DNA of 59,933 nucleotides from Arthrobacter sp. (GCA_023264815.1 JAHFUZ010000029.1:1-59933), one strand, 5' to 3'; shown: positions 7,213 through 15,867, counted from the first letter of the stretch. The notes: generated by a model from the letters alone, not told the origin. A program made the numbers and translations.

Positions 7213-8838
7213 TCAGGCTGCGACTTCGGCCGGCGACTTCAGGTCGAAGCCGCGGTAGCCGTTCTCTGTGACGTCGGCGAGGACGCCCCGGTAGTTGCCG
7301 AGGCCGCCCAGGTAAAACAGGACGCTGGGCTTCTTGCCGGGGATGTTGGCGCCGAAGATCCACGACTCCACCTTGGTGAACACCGTCATATTGGCGATGG
7401 TGGTGCAGAGTTCGGTCCACTCGAGCTCTGCCTCGGGGGTGGGCTCTATGGCAAGGACACCGTTGTTCTCGGCGTACTTGATCGTGTCGCTGATCCACTC
7501 GACCTGGGTCTCGATGCTCGGCGGCAGGTTGGTGAACGGTCCGTTCGGGCCGAGCACCATGAACCAGTTGGGGAAGTTCGCGGTGGCGACTCCGAGGTAG
7601 CTGGTGGGCTGCCCGTCCCAGTGGTCGTTGATGTTCAGGCCGTTGCGGCCCAGGATCTCCATGCGGCGGTAGTTGCCGTCCACGGCGTCAAAGCCGGTGG
7701 CGAACACCAGGACGTCGAGCTCGTGCAGGACGCCGTCCTCGGTCACGACGCCCTTGGCGGTGATTTCGCGGATGGGGTTTTCCTTGATGGCAACAGCTTC
7801 CACGTTGGGCCGGTTGAAGACCTGGAAGTAGCCGTCGTCGCACAGGGGGCGGCGGGCGAACAGGCCAGTAGGCGTCAGCTTGCGCGCCGTTTCCGGGTCC
7901 TCAATGATCTGGGTGATCTTGTTGCGGATGAAGGACGCCGCAGTCTCGTTGGCTTCCTCGTCCGTGGCGATGTCCGCGAAGGTTTCGAACATAAAACGGA
8001 AGCCGCCGCCGTACTCCCACGCCTTTTCGTAGACGCGCTGGCGTTCTTCCTCGGAGACGCTCATCGCGGCCACGGTGCTTTCCTCGAAACCGAAAGCCAC
8101 GCCGGAACCCTTGACCTGCCTCCAGATCCGGTCATAGTCAGCCTTGATCTCGTCAATCTGCTGTGCGGTTACCGGGCGCTTGCCCACGGGGACGGAGTAC
8201 TGCGGGGTGCGGACGAAAACGGTCAGGTGTTCCACCTCCGGCGCCAGGGCCGTAATGACCTGCTGGCCGGTTGATCCGGTGCCGATGACGCCAACTCGCC
8301 GGCCGGCGAGGTTCTTGCCCTCCGGCCAGGCTGCGGTGTGGATGATTTCACCCTCGAAGGTGTCCATGCCGGGCAGTTTCGGGAGGTTGATGGCGGAGAG
8401 GAGACCGACGGCGTTCACCACATAGGTTGCGCGGTACACCTCACCGGCATCAGTGGTGACTTCCCAAAGCGCTTCGCGCTCCAGGTACACGGCGGACTTC
8501 ACTTCGGTGTTGAAACGGAAGTGGCGGCGCAGGTCGAAGCGGTCCACTACGCCTTCGAGGTATTCGAGGATCTCAGGCTGTGTGACATACGTATGCTTCC
8601 AGGAGCCGTCCTGCAGGAGGTCCTGGTCGAAGGAAAAGCGGTACACGTGGCTTTCGGTGTCCGAGAGGGCCCCCGGGTAGCGGTTCCAGTACCAGGTCCC
8701 GCCGGGGCCGCCGGCCTTGTCGAACCCCACAACGGTGAGGCCCTGCTCGTTGTGCAGCTTGTGGACGGCATAAATGCCGCCGAAGCCGGCGCCGATCACG
8801 ACGGCGTCAACGGTGTGGAAAGTGTTCTGTGCAGTCAT
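7213..8838 (-). CDS. chnB: cyclohexanone-type Baeyer-Villiger monooxygenase
   Basis: The 541-residue flavoprotein has the full class B monooxygenase layout: an FAD Rossmann motif VIGAGFGG (residues 14-21), the Baeyer-Villiger fingerprint FEGEIIHTAAWP (161-172, FxGxxxHxxxWP) and the NADPH Rossmann motif GVIGTGSTG (about 183-191). GTWYWNRYPGALSDTESH, FATGFDAVDGNY, LGPNGPFTNLPPSIE and KVESWIFGANIPGKK all read like Acinetobacter cyclohexanone monooxygenase, which is 543 residues. It inserts oxygen beside a ketone to give a lactone or ester. The ATG at 8838 follows AAAGGAG. It sits 82 bp downstream of an HSL-type hydrolase that would open the lactone. I am confident of the family; cyclohexanone as the physiological substrate is an inference from the neighbouring genes. 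Confidence 0.95.
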   Translation of the reverse strand: MTAQNTFHTVDAVVIGAGFGGIYAVHKLHNEQGLTVVGFDKAGGPGGTWYWNRYPGALSDTESHVYRFSFDQDLLQDGSWKHTYVTQPEILEYLEGVVDRFDLRRHFRFNTEVKSAVYLEREALWEVTTDAGEVYRATYVVNAVGLLSAINLPKLPGMDTFEGEIIHTAAWPEGKNLAGRRVGVIGTGSTGQQVITALAPEVEHLTVFVRTPQYSVPVGKRPVTAQQIDEIKADYDRIWRQVKGSGVAFGFEESTVAAMSVSEEERQRVYEKAWEYGGGFRFMFETFADIATDEEANETAASFIRNKITQIIEDPETARKLTPTGLFARRPLCDDGYFQVFNRPNVEAVAIKENPIREITAKGVVTEDGVLHELDVLVFATGFDAVDGNYRRMEILGRNGLNINDHWDGQPTSYLGVATANFPNWFMVLGPNGPFTNLPPSIETQVEWISDTIKYAENNGVLAIEPTPEAELEWTELCTTIANMTVFTKVESWIFGANIPGKKPSVLFYLGGLGNYRGVLADVTENGYRGFDLKSPAEVAA

Positions 8839-8920
8839 GGCGAACTCCTTTGTCGTTCTGATGCAGATGAATATCGGGTCTGGGGTGAAGCTGGAGAGAA
8901 GCGGTGCGCCGTGGGCCGGG

Positions 8921-9856
8921 TTACTGCCGATACCAGGCGGCGAGCTTCTTGAACTCCTCGGCCACGAGGACGGACCGGCCGGCGAGGAAGGGGTAGACGT
9001 GCTGCTGGCCTTCGCCGATGGAGAGGGTGACGTCCACGCCTGCTGCCGTGGCGCGTTCTTCCAGGCGGGTGGCGTTGTCCAGGAGCGATTCCACGCTGCC
9101 GGCAGTGATGTAGAGCTTGGGGAAGCCGGCAAAGTCGGCGTACAGCGGGTTGGCCAGCGGTGTGGCCGGGTCAAGGGTGCCCAGTACGCCGGCGATCATG
9201 CCTTCGAGCAGCTCCGGGGTGATCAGGGCGTCAGTGTCATTGTTGGTGACCAGGGTTTCGCCCTTGTTTTCCATATCGAGCCACGGGGAGAAAGCGATGA
9301 CCTTGCCCGGGGCCTGCTTGCCCTGCTCCTTAAGCGAGAGCGCGATGGCGATGGCAAGATTGCCGCCGGCCGAGTCGCCGATGGTGGTGATGTCCTGGGC
9401 CTGGATGCCGGAGGCCACCAGTGCATCAAACGCTGCCACGCCGTCCTCCACCTGGGCCGGGTGCTGGAACTCGGGGGCCCGGCGGTAATCGAGGACGAAG
9501 CTGACGGAACCGAGTTCCTTGGCCACGTGGCCTGCCAGCTTGCGGTGGCTGGACGCCGAGCCAACGGCGAATCCGCCGCCATGGGTGTAGAGCAGCACTT
9601 TGCTCTTGTCCGCGCCCGCCGGCAGGCACCAGATGCCCGGTACTCCGCCGATCGTGTCCTCGCGGTAGGTCACGCCCTCCGGTTCAACGGTGGGCTGGTG
9701 CCACTCGTCGAAAATGGAACGGAACAGGCGCATGGTCAGGTCCGGCGTGGTGGCCATGATGGTCGCCCAGTCCGCGTAGAGGTCGCGCAGTACATCCTGG
9801 CCTTCGACGGCGGAGGAGGTTGCGGTGGTGGATTGTTCGGCAACGTTGGTGCTCAT
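8921..9856 (-). CDS. HSL-family alpha/beta hydrolase (lactone/ester hydrolase, ChnC-like role)
   Basis: The 311-residue hydrolase has the hormone-sensitive-lipase oxyanion motif THGGGF, the nucleophile motif GDSAGG, an Asp-containing PLYADF/AGSVE region and a late catalytic histidine in GQQHVYPF. The start at 9856 follows AAAGGAG. It is the first gene of the hydrolase-monooxygenase operon, so it most likely opens the lactone formed by the monooxygenase (epsilon-caprolactone to 6-hydroxyhexanoate in the cyclohexanone route). Upstream lies a probable activator box at 9960-9976. A simple acetyl-ester hydrolase acting on a linear Baeyer-Villiger product is the alternative. Confidence 0.92.
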   Translation of the reverse strand: MSTNVAEQSTTATSSAVEGQDVLRDLYADWATIMATTPDLTMRLFRSIFDEWHQPTVEPEGVTYREDTIGGVPGIWCLPAGADKSKVLLYTHGGGFAVGSASSHRKLAGHVAKELGSVSFVLDYRRAPEFQHPAQVEDGVAAFDALVASGIQAQDITTIGDSAGGNLAIAIALSLKEQGKQAPGKVIAFSPWLDMENKGETLVTNNDTDALITPELLEGMIAGVLGTLDPATPLANPLYADFAGFPKLYITAGSVESLLDNATRLEERATAAGVDVTLSIGEGQQHVYPFLAGRSVLVAEEFKKLAAWYRQ

Positions 9857-9959
9857 GAGAGTCTCCTTTGACTGGTGTTCGTCATACCGTTCCCGGCGAC
9901 CAATGTGATGGGCGCCACGGCGATTGGTTCCACGGTAGGTTTGTGTTCCAGCCCACAGG

Positions 9960-9976
9960 TGTTCCAATGTGAAACA
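9960..9976. promoter_or_regulatory. operator-like box upstream of the hydrolase/monooxygenase operon
   Basis: TGTTCCAATGTGAAACA is an inverted repeat (TGTTCC/GAAACA arms, five-base spacer, one mismatch) about 104 bp before the hydrolase start and 133 bp before the divergent adh start. A near-identical copy, with matching flanks including TAGGTTTGTG, lies before the MHS transporter gene at 14636-14652. It is the best candidate binding site for the activator encoded at 11178. Confidence 0.75.
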
Positions 9977-10108
9977 CTGTCCGGCCAGGCCAGGATTCAT
10001 GTTTCAGCTTCATCAATCAGAGCCGGATTTGGTATTGGAGGCTTCTCAAAAGGTGGGACATGATGAAGGGATACTTTGATTGCCCACACTGAACGAGGTG
10101 CTCTTCCG

Positions 10109-11167
10109 ATGCATGCCTTCGCTGTCCTCCCCGATGACACCACGATCCATGACCTGGACCTTCCCACGCCGAGCCCCCAGGGCCGGGAGGTGGTCCTGAA
10201 AGTCATCCGGGCCGGCGTCTGCCATACCGATACCCACTTGCGGGAAGGCGGCTACGATCTGGGCAGCCGGGGTCATATGAGCATGAAGGACCGCGGCATC
10301 CAGTACCCGATGGTCCTGGGCCATGAGGTGGTGGGCGTCGTGGAGCAGGTGGGCGCGGACGTGGCATCTGTTCGCGCAGGCGACGTGCGCCTGATCTACC
10401 CCTGGATCGGCTGCGGTGAGTGCCGGCAGTGCCGCGCCGGCCACGACAACCGTTGCGCTTCCGGGCAGAACCTGGGCGTGGCCCGCCATGGCGGGTACGC
10501 CGACTACATCTCCGTCCCCGACGAAAAGTACCTCGTTGACATCGGCGGCCTCGACCCGAGCTGGGCCGCCACGCTGGCATGCTCCGGCCTCACCGCCCAC
10601 AGCGCAGTGGACAAGGTACTCCCCCTGGAGCCTGACGAGCCGGTGGTTGTCTTTGGTGCCGGCGGCCTGGGCCTGACAGCCATCGCGATCCTCCGGGCCC
10701 GCGGCCATGAGAACATCTGCGCCGTCGACGTCGTGGAGCGAAACCTTGCCCTGGCCCGGGATATGGGCGCCACGGGCACGGTCCTTTCGGGGAGCGGCAG
10801 TTCGGCAGACGATATCCGCCGGTCCGCCGGCGGACCGGCCGCCGCCGTCGTCGACTTCGTCAACAATGGTGTCACCGCCACCACTGCTTTCGATGTGCTG
10901 GCCAAGGCGGGCACCATGATCCAGGTGGGACTTTTCGGCGGTGAAGTCACCATCCCCACTGCCATGCTTGCCCTGCGCATGATCCGGATCGAGGGTAGTT
11001 TTGTGGGGACGCTCTCGCAGCTGCAGGATCTGGTGCGCATAGCCCAGGCAGGCGAACTGCCCACCATTCCGGTGGCCGAACGCACACTGTCCGCTGCCGA
11101 AGTGTCCCGCGCCCTGGATGACCTGACCGGCGGCGGCGTGGCTGGACGCATCGTGCTGACTGCTTGA
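10109..11167 (+). CDS. zinc-dependent alcohol dehydrogenase (ChnD-like)
   Basis: The start is the ATG at 10109, eight bases after GAGGTG; an in-frame ATG at 10076 has no RBS. The 352-residue medium-chain dehydrogenase has the catalytic zinc ligands C38 (GVCHTDTHL) and GHE in LGHEVVG. The structural zinc cysteines are in GCGECRQCRAGHDNRC, and the cofactor motif is VFGAGGLGLTA. Length and the segments YDLG, SMKDRGI, PWIGCGEC and LACSGLTAHSA resemble 6-hydroxyhexanoate dehydrogenase ChnD. It diverges from the hydrolase/monooxygenase operon and precedes the activator gene by 10 bp. The likely reaction is 6-hydroxyhexanoate to 6-oxohexanoate; the substrate is inferred. Confidence 0.92.
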   Translation: MHAFAVLPDDTTIHDLDLPTPSPQGREVVLKVIRAGVCHTDTHLREGGYDLGSRGHMSMKDRGIQYPMVLGHEVVGVVEQVGADVASVRAGDVRLIYPWIGCGECRQCRAGHDNRCASGQNLGVARHGGYADYISVPDEKYLVDIGGLDPSWAATLACSGLTAHSAVDKVLPLEPDEPVVVFGAGGLGLTAIAILRARGHENICAVDVVERNLALARDMGATGTVLSGSGSSADDIRRSAGGPAAAVVDFVNNGVTATTAFDVLAKAGTMIQVGLFGGEVTIPTAMLALRMIRIEGSFVGTLSQLQDLVRIAQAGELPTIPVAERTLSAAEVSRALDDLTGGGVAGRIVLTA

Positions 11168-11177
11168 GAATGGGAAA

Positions 11178-13025
11178 GTGATAGACAAATCACACCGCGA
11201 GGACGCCGTCCGGAGCGCGCGCGAGCGGCTGATCACTGAAGGCCTCGTCCGGGCCTCCGTGCCCGCGTCCCTGGTGGCCGAGGAAATTGAGCAGAGCTGG
11301 CGGCGTTCCGTCTCGCACCACGTCAATCCGGCCGCCGGGCCGCACATCCTCGGCGAGATCGATCCGGACAGTGCCATCCTCCGCGCCGCCGGCAGGATCC
11401 TTGACCAGTGGGAAAATAACCTCACGGACACCCGGATGTCGCTTTTCCTGGCCGACGAAGAAGGCCGGATCGTGTCGCGGCGCATCGTGGACGCCCAGGA
11501 TGCGCGGGCACTGGACAGCGCCAACGCGGCCGAAGGATTTGTGTTCTCGGAGCAGGCTCTGGGTACGAACGGACTGGGCACGCCCCTCGAGGGGCGCGGC
11601 GTGGTATTTGTCCGCGGCAACGAACACTTCAACGAGGCCTTGTCCCGGCTGGCGTGCGCCGGTGCCCCCATCAAGCACCCCATCACGGGCCGGATCGTGG
11701 GGTCGCTCTCCATCGCATCCCACGTTGATGCCGCCAGCCCCCTGATGGTATCCATGGCCAGGCAGGCCGGCTACCAAATCGCCGAGGCACTGGAGCTGAT
11801 GGCTGACTCGAGAAACCTGGAACTGGCCCGGACCTACCGGCAGTTCCGGTCCTCCAAACACCCGGTCCTGGTGATGAACTCCGAAACCGTCATGACAGAC
11901 CTGCCCGCACTGGCCCACTTTGACGCCGAATCCCACGCCTACCTGTGGGAAATGCTGAGGCTGCACCACTGGGACCAGGACAAGCTCCAACTGGAGCTTC
12001 CCCTGCTCGGCACCGAAGCCATGGTGCGGCGCCTCGGCCGCGCAGGCCAAGAGGCAATCTTTGCCCTGGAGTTCATGGAACCTGCAAGCGCGGCCGAGAA
12101 TGATGTGGCGGTGGTCCACCACCCGCAGCAGGCCGCGGCGCGGACGTCCACGCCCGCACTCCGCGACGTGTTGGACGGGCTGTCCTCCCGCCAGGCACGC
12201 GCCACCCCCTCCAGCGCGGTCCAGCAGCAGCTTACCGCCGCCGCCGCCGGCGGCGGACTGATCACGGTGATTGGCGGCCCCGGCACCGGCAAGCGGCACC
12301 AGGCGTCCAGATGGCTCAGGAAGCACACCGGACAGGAGCCCACAACGGTCCAGGCCGGCGACCTCACCTCCGACGCACGCGCTTGGACAGCCATGGAAGC
12401 CGCCCTGGGCGAAGGCCGCGGAGTCATCGTCGCGGACGAAGGCGGATTCGCCGGCGGGTTGCGCGGGCGGCTCGCAGAGTTCGCGGAGACCGCCCGTCCG
12501 GACGTACATCCCGGCGCCAGGGTGATCCTCACTGAACGGACCAACACGGCTGCCCTGACAGACGAAACTTCCGGGGAGAGCGAGCTTTCGCCGCCCGTGC
12601 GTCTCCCATCCCTTGCCGAACAGCGCAGCGAACTGCCCGACGTCGTGCGTGAAGTATTTGCAGAACTCTTCCCGGGAGCCCCGGCTCCGCGGTTCTCCCC
12701 CGCCGCCCTCCAGTGCCTGCTGGCCTGGCGGTGGCCTGGCAACGTGGCCGAGCTGGCACGGCTCCTGACGGATCTGCGGCGGGCGGCCGGCAGCGGCCTG
12801 ATCCAGACCAAGGACCTGCCCGCCCCCATGCGCCAGACGTCCTGGTCATCGCTGAGCCGCTACGAGCAGTCCGAGCGCGACGCCATTATGACGGCCCTGG
12901 CCGAAGCCGGCGGCAACAAATCCCGCGCTGCGGAAATTCTTGGCATCGGCCGGACAACGCTGTACCGCAAGATGCGTGCGCTGAAAATCGACGACGACGA
13001 ACGCATGATCGCGCCAGGCGCGTAG
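11178..13025 (+). CDS. AcoR/MimR-like GAF-AAA-Fis transcriptional activator
   Basis: The 615-residue protein begins with GTG at 11178, 10 bp after the alcohol dehydrogenase. The order is an N-terminal AcoR-like region (SWRRSVSHH), a GAF sensor domain around residues 80-205 (GTNGLGTPLEGRGVVFVRGNEHF), a AAA+-like domain with Walker A GGPGTGKR near 365, and a C-terminal Fis-type helix-turn-helix (GNKSRAAEILGIGRTTLYRKM). The AAA+ part looks degenerate: I see no GAFTGA sigma-54 contact motif and few other conserved motifs. This pattern is known from actinobacterial activators such as MimR, in organisms lacking sigma-54. It probably activates the hydrolase/monooxygenase, adh and transporter genes through the TGTTCC-N5-GAAACA box. 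Confidence 0.9.
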   Translation: MIDKSHREDAVRSARERLITEGLVRASVPASLVAEEIEQSWRRSVSHHVNPAAGPHILGEIDPDSAILRAAGRILDQWENNLTDTRMSLFLADEEGRIVSRRIVDAQDARALDSANAAEGFVFSEQALGTNGLGTPLEGRGVVFVRGNEHFNEALSRLACAGAPIKHPITGRIVGSLSIASHVDAASPLMVSMARQAGYQIAEALELMADSRNLELARTYRQFRSSKHPVLVMNSETVMTDLPALAHFDAESHAYLWEMLRLHHWDQDKLQLELPLLGTEAMVRRLGRAGQEAIFALEFMEPASAAENDVAVVHHPQQAAARTSTPALRDVLDGLSSRQARATPSSAVQQQLTAAAAGGGLITVIGGPGTGKRHQASRWLRKHTGQEPTTVQAGDLTSDARAWTAMEAALGEGRGVIVADEGGFAGGLRGRLAEFAETARPDVHPGARVILTERTNTAALTDETSGESELSPPVRLPSLAEQRSELPDVVREVFAELFPGAPAPRFSPAALQCLLAWRWPGNVAELARLLTDLRRAAGSGLIQTKDLPAPMRQTSWSSLSRYEQSERDAIMTALAEAGGNKSRAAEILGIGRTTLYRKMRALKIDDDERMIAPGA

Positions 13026-13105
13026 GCAAATAGCACAGCTGAGCACGGGCCCGGGCAGCCGCGCAAACTACCCGCTGCCATGGCCTGGTCAGTGCCGCCA
13101 TGAGC

Positions 13106-13140
13106 AGGAAGACCCCCAACGTCACGTTGGGGGTCTTCCT
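13106..13140. terminator. bidirectional terminator between regulator and transporter genes
   Basis: A perfect 15-bp inverted repeat (AGGAAGACCCCCAAC and its complement) with a five-base GTCAC loop sits between converging genes and ends with T-rich sequence in both directions. Confidence 0.92.
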
Positions 13141-13161
13141 GTTGATGCGGCTCCTCGAGGA

Positions 13162-14544
13162 CTACCGCATGATCGATTCAGCAGAGCGGGACTTGGCGGA
13201 TCCATCGGGTCCCGCCGTCAGCGGATGGCCGGCAAACTCGGCCTGCGGGGCGCCCAGCAGCTCAGTGGGTGTTTTTGACGTCTCACGCAGGCCCAGCACT
13301 GCAACGGCTGCGATCGCGGAGGCAACTGCCCCGAAGATGGCTACCGGCAGCCAGCCCGCCGGGCCGGGGACCAGGAGCATGGCCGCGACCATCGGTGCGA
13401 AGCCTGCCAGGAGGTTGCCCAGCTGGTTGCTGACGGCCATTCCCGTGAAACGGACAGGAGCCGGGAACTGCTCGGCAAAGGCCGAGGTCCATACGCCGTT
13501 GTAGCAGCTGAAGAAGAGTGTCATGTTGACGAAGGCGAACAGCGCGATCATCAGGATGTCGGCCGTCGAGATCGCCCAGAGGTACCCGAAGAGGGTCAGC
13601 GCGCAACCGCCGGCGGAGATCAGGATGGTGGCCTTCCGGCCAATAACGTCGGAGAGGTAGCCGGCGGCCGGAATCCCGACGATCGAGAGCGCGATGGCAC
13701 CGGAGATGATGCCCAGCATCGCACTGCGGTCAACACCCATCGAGGTGGCGTACGACAGGCTAAACACGGCGAACAGGGTCTGCATGGCGGCCATCAGCGA
13801 CGCGCCGGCCACACAGATGACGGACCGGCCGTGGTATTTGAAGACGTCGCCCAGTGGCAGTTTCCGGACTGCGCTTCCTTCCTTTGCCTCGGCGAACACC
13901 GGGGTTTCGTCCAGGTGGCTGCGGACGTAGTAGGTAATCACCACCACGACGGCGCTGAGCCAGAACGGCACCCGCCAGCCCCAGCCGTAGAGGTGTTCGG
14001 CGGGCAGCAGGGCCACCGGAAGGAAGACGATCGTGGCCAGCGAGCAGCCCACGGCATAGCCCACCATCACAAAGCTGGTGAAGAAGCCGCGCTTCCCCAC
14101 AGGCGAATGCTCCACGGTCAGGGTCGATGCGCCGGCAGATTCCGCGCCGGCGGAGAAGCCCTGGACCACGCGCAGGATGACCAGCAGCGTCGGCGCCAGC
14201 AGGCCAACCTGGTCGAAGGTCGGCAGGCAGCCGATGGCGAACGATGCGACGCCCATCATGACCACCGTGGCCAGCATGACTTTCTTGCGGCCGAGGCGGT
14301 CACCGAAGTGTCCCATCACGACGGCACCGACCGGACGGGCCACGTAACCGACGGCAAAGGTGGCGAACGAGGCGATCAGGGCAACGGTGGGGTCGCCCGC
14401 CGGAAAGAACAGCACGTTGAAGACGAGTGCTGCTGCTGCGCCGTAGACGAAAAAGTCGTAGTACTCCAGGGCGCTGCCGAGGAGCGCGGCGGTGGCCGCG
14501 CGGCGGGGCGTCATCTCCGGCGGCGATGTTGTGGTGCTGGTCAT
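13162..14544 (-). CDS. MFS transporter, metabolite:H+ symporter (MHS) family
   Basis: The 460-residue membrane protein has about twelve hydrophobic helices and MHS/ShiA family marks: LLGSALEYYDFFVYGAAAAL at the N terminus, GHFGDRLGRKKVM between helices 2 and 3, LRVVQGFSAGAESAGA and HSPVGKRGFF. Relatives import organic acids such as shikimate, citrate, proline/betaine or alpha-ketoglutarate. The ATG at 14544 follows AGGGAG. Its promoter region holds a second copy of the box found before the hydrolase/monooxygenase operon, so it is probably coregulated and imports a substrate or intermediate of that pathway, for example a hydroxy or dicarboxylic acid. Betaine uptake is less likely given the dedicated BCCT gene elsewhere. 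Confidence 0.93.
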   Translation of the reverse strand: MTSTTTSPPEMTPRRAATAALLGSALEYYDFFVYGAAAALVFNVLFFPAGDPTVALIASFATFAVGYVARPVGAVVMGHFGDRLGRKKVMLATVVMMGVASFAIGCLPTFDQVGLLAPTLLVILRVVQGFSAGAESAGASTLTVEHSPVGKRGFFTSFVMVGYAVGCSLATIVFLPVALLPAEHLYGWGWRVPFWLSAVVVVITYYVRSHLDETPVFAEAKEGSAVRKLPLGDVFKYHGRSVICVAGASLMAAMQTLFAVFSLSYATSMGVDRSAMLGIISGAIALSIVGIPAAGYLSDVIGRKATILISAGGCALTLFGYLWAISTADILMIALFAFVNMTLFFSCYNGVWTSAFAEQFPAPVRFTGMAVSNQLGNLLAGFAPMVAAMLLVPGPAGWLPVAIFGAVASAIAAVAVLGLRETSKTPTELLGAPQAEFAGHPLTAGPDGSAKSRSAESIMR

Positions 14545-14635
14545 GTGTTTCTCCCTTGAAACAGGCTCTTTGGTGATGAAAGTGACGGAGGCCACTACAT
14601 TGAGGTCCAGCCTAGGTTTGTGGCGCAGGGCACAC

Positions 14636-14652
14636 TGTTCCGATGTGAAACA
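14636..14652. promoter_or_regulatory. second copy of the operator-like box, upstream of the MHS transporter
   Basis: TGTTCCGATGTGAAACA differs by one base from the box at 9960-9976 and lies about 92 bp upstream of the transporter ATG. The match extends into the flank (TAGGTTTGTG, CAG, CACA, then ACAC after the box), which is more than chance similarity. Confidence 0.75.
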
Positions 14653-14809
14653 CCGCCCTCCGTCGTGGGCGGCCAATCCGACAGGCCGATCTTGAGCAAA
14701 CCTTTGGCAAAGCTAAGCTCATTGCTGATTCTTTTGCTGCAGTATCAAGGCAACCTCCGCGGGCCTTGACCGAGGGGGCGGCCGGAAGATTGAAAGTAGG
14801 GTGCAAGCC

Positions 14810-15061
14810 ATGGCAAAGGATGATCCTGCGTCGCGAAGCTCGGACGAAGACCTCCGCGACCTCGCAGCGCCATCCATGGGCGCCATGGTGATCCGCACCT
14901 GGCACGAGCCGGACCAGATGCCCGGGTTTCGCGCCAGACTGACCTACAGCGAAACCCCAAACGATGAGCCGGGCATTGTCTTGACTGCTGATCCGGATGA
15001 GGTCCTCAGGGTGGTCCGCCAGTGGTTGAGCGCCCGCTCGGGGCCTTCCCGGGAGTCCTGA
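14810..15061 (+). CDS. conserved hypothetical small protein
   Basis: An 83-residue acidic protein of unknown function. It starts at the ATG at 14810; a GTG nine bases upstream is an alternative. The N-terminal 25 residues are polar and rich in Asp/Ser, and the rest is a compact segment (MVIRTWHEPDQMPGFRARLTY...VLTADPDEVLRVVRQWL) that looks like a small alpha/beta fold. No signal peptide or membrane helix is visible. Codon use is like the neighbours. It converges with the BTAD regulator gene, with a small GGGCAA/TTGCCC hairpin in the 22-bp gap. I do not recognise a function. Confidence 0.65.
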   Translation: MAKDDPASRSSDEDLRDLAAPSMGAMVIRTWHEPDQMPGFRARLTYSETPNDEPGIVLTADPDEVLRVVRQWLSARSGPSRES

Positions 15062-15083
15062 GGAAAGAGGGCAAGTTTGCCCC

Positions 15084-15788
15084 TCACAAAATGTCGGCCA
15101 GGAGGCCCCTGACGGCTTCCGACGGCAGCAGGCCCAGATCGGCCTTCAGCTTGGAGGCATAGTTAACAAAGGACCGGAGGGCGGACGCGTTGTTGCCGCG
15201 CCGCCGCTCCGCCTGAATGAGGAGTCCTACGGCGCTTTCGTAGAGGGGCTCCACTTCCAAGGCCGCCTTCGCGGCTTCCAGGGCGGACTCGTAGTCCCTG
15301 CATGCCAGCGACTCACGGGCAATGACGTGGTACGCGTGGAGCCTGTCCTGGTGGAGCCTGCTCTGTTCAAAAAGCACCCAATCGTCGTACCAGCCCGGGA
15401 GCAGGTCGCAGTCCCGCAATTGCTCCAGGCATAACTGGACGTTTCCTTTGAGCCCGGCCCGGTTCAGGTCCTGGAGCCGGGCCCGCAGCCGGTGCAGGTC
15501 CACGTCCACCAGCTCACTGAGGGACAGCATGCTTCCGCTGTTGACCAGCAGGCCGGGAACCTGGCGCGTGATGAGGTGCACGGCAACCCGCAGGCTTTCG
15601 AGCGCCTTGGACTCAGGTGTCTCCGGCCACAGGAGTCCCACCAGGAAGCTCCGGGGCCGGGGGCCGTTGACGGCCAGCGCAGCAATGAGCCGCTGCTGCC
15701 GCACCGCGACATGGACGACGTCGGTGTCCCGACGAAGTTGCCACGCCTGAAGCAGCCTTAACTGAAAACCATAGCCGTCATTGCCCAT
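15084..15788 (-). CDS. BTAD/SARP-like transcriptional regulator
   Basis: The 234-residue protein looks like a short SARP-type regulator. The first ~95 residues resemble a winged-helix output domain (RQQRLIAALAVNGPRPRSFLVGLLWPETPESKALESLRVAVHLI). The rest is the helical bacterial transcriptional activator domain (LLPGWYDDWVLFEQSRLHQDRLHAY, ESALEAAKAALEVEPLYESAVGLLIQAERRRGNNASALRSF). I prefer the ATG at 15788, preceded by GGGGG, over one at 15803. It has no adjacent biosynthetic genes. Its targets are unknown; the small hypothetical gene converges on it. Confidence 0.82.
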   Translation of the reverse strand: MGNDGYGFQLRLLQAWQLRRDTDVVHVAVRQQRLIAALAVNGPRPRSFLVGLLWPETPESKALESLRVAVHLITRQVPGLLVNSGSMLSLSELVDVDLHRLRARLQDLNRAGLKGNVQLCLEQLRDCDLLPGWYDDWVLFEQSRLHQDRLHAYHVIARESLACRDYESALEAAKAALEVEPLYESAVGLLIQAERRRGNNASALRSFVNYASKLKADLGLLPSEAVRGLLADIL

Positions 15789-15867
15789 GGGTACCCCCGT
15801 CATCCAGCGTGGGGCTAAGGAGCTGGAACAAATGTAACAACCACTTTCCGCAGTCCCGCGCGGGCTG

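Noticed and set aside
10046..11755. A 569-codon open frame on the minus strand opposite the alcohol dehydrogenase and activator genes
   Set aside because: It is antisense to two clearly recognised genes and its translation is low-complexity with no family features, as expected for the complementary strand of GC-rich coding DNA.
13106..13140. An operator for the regulator at the 15-bp palindrome
   Set aside because: It lies between the ends of converging genes and ends in T-rich sequence, so a bidirectional terminator explains it.
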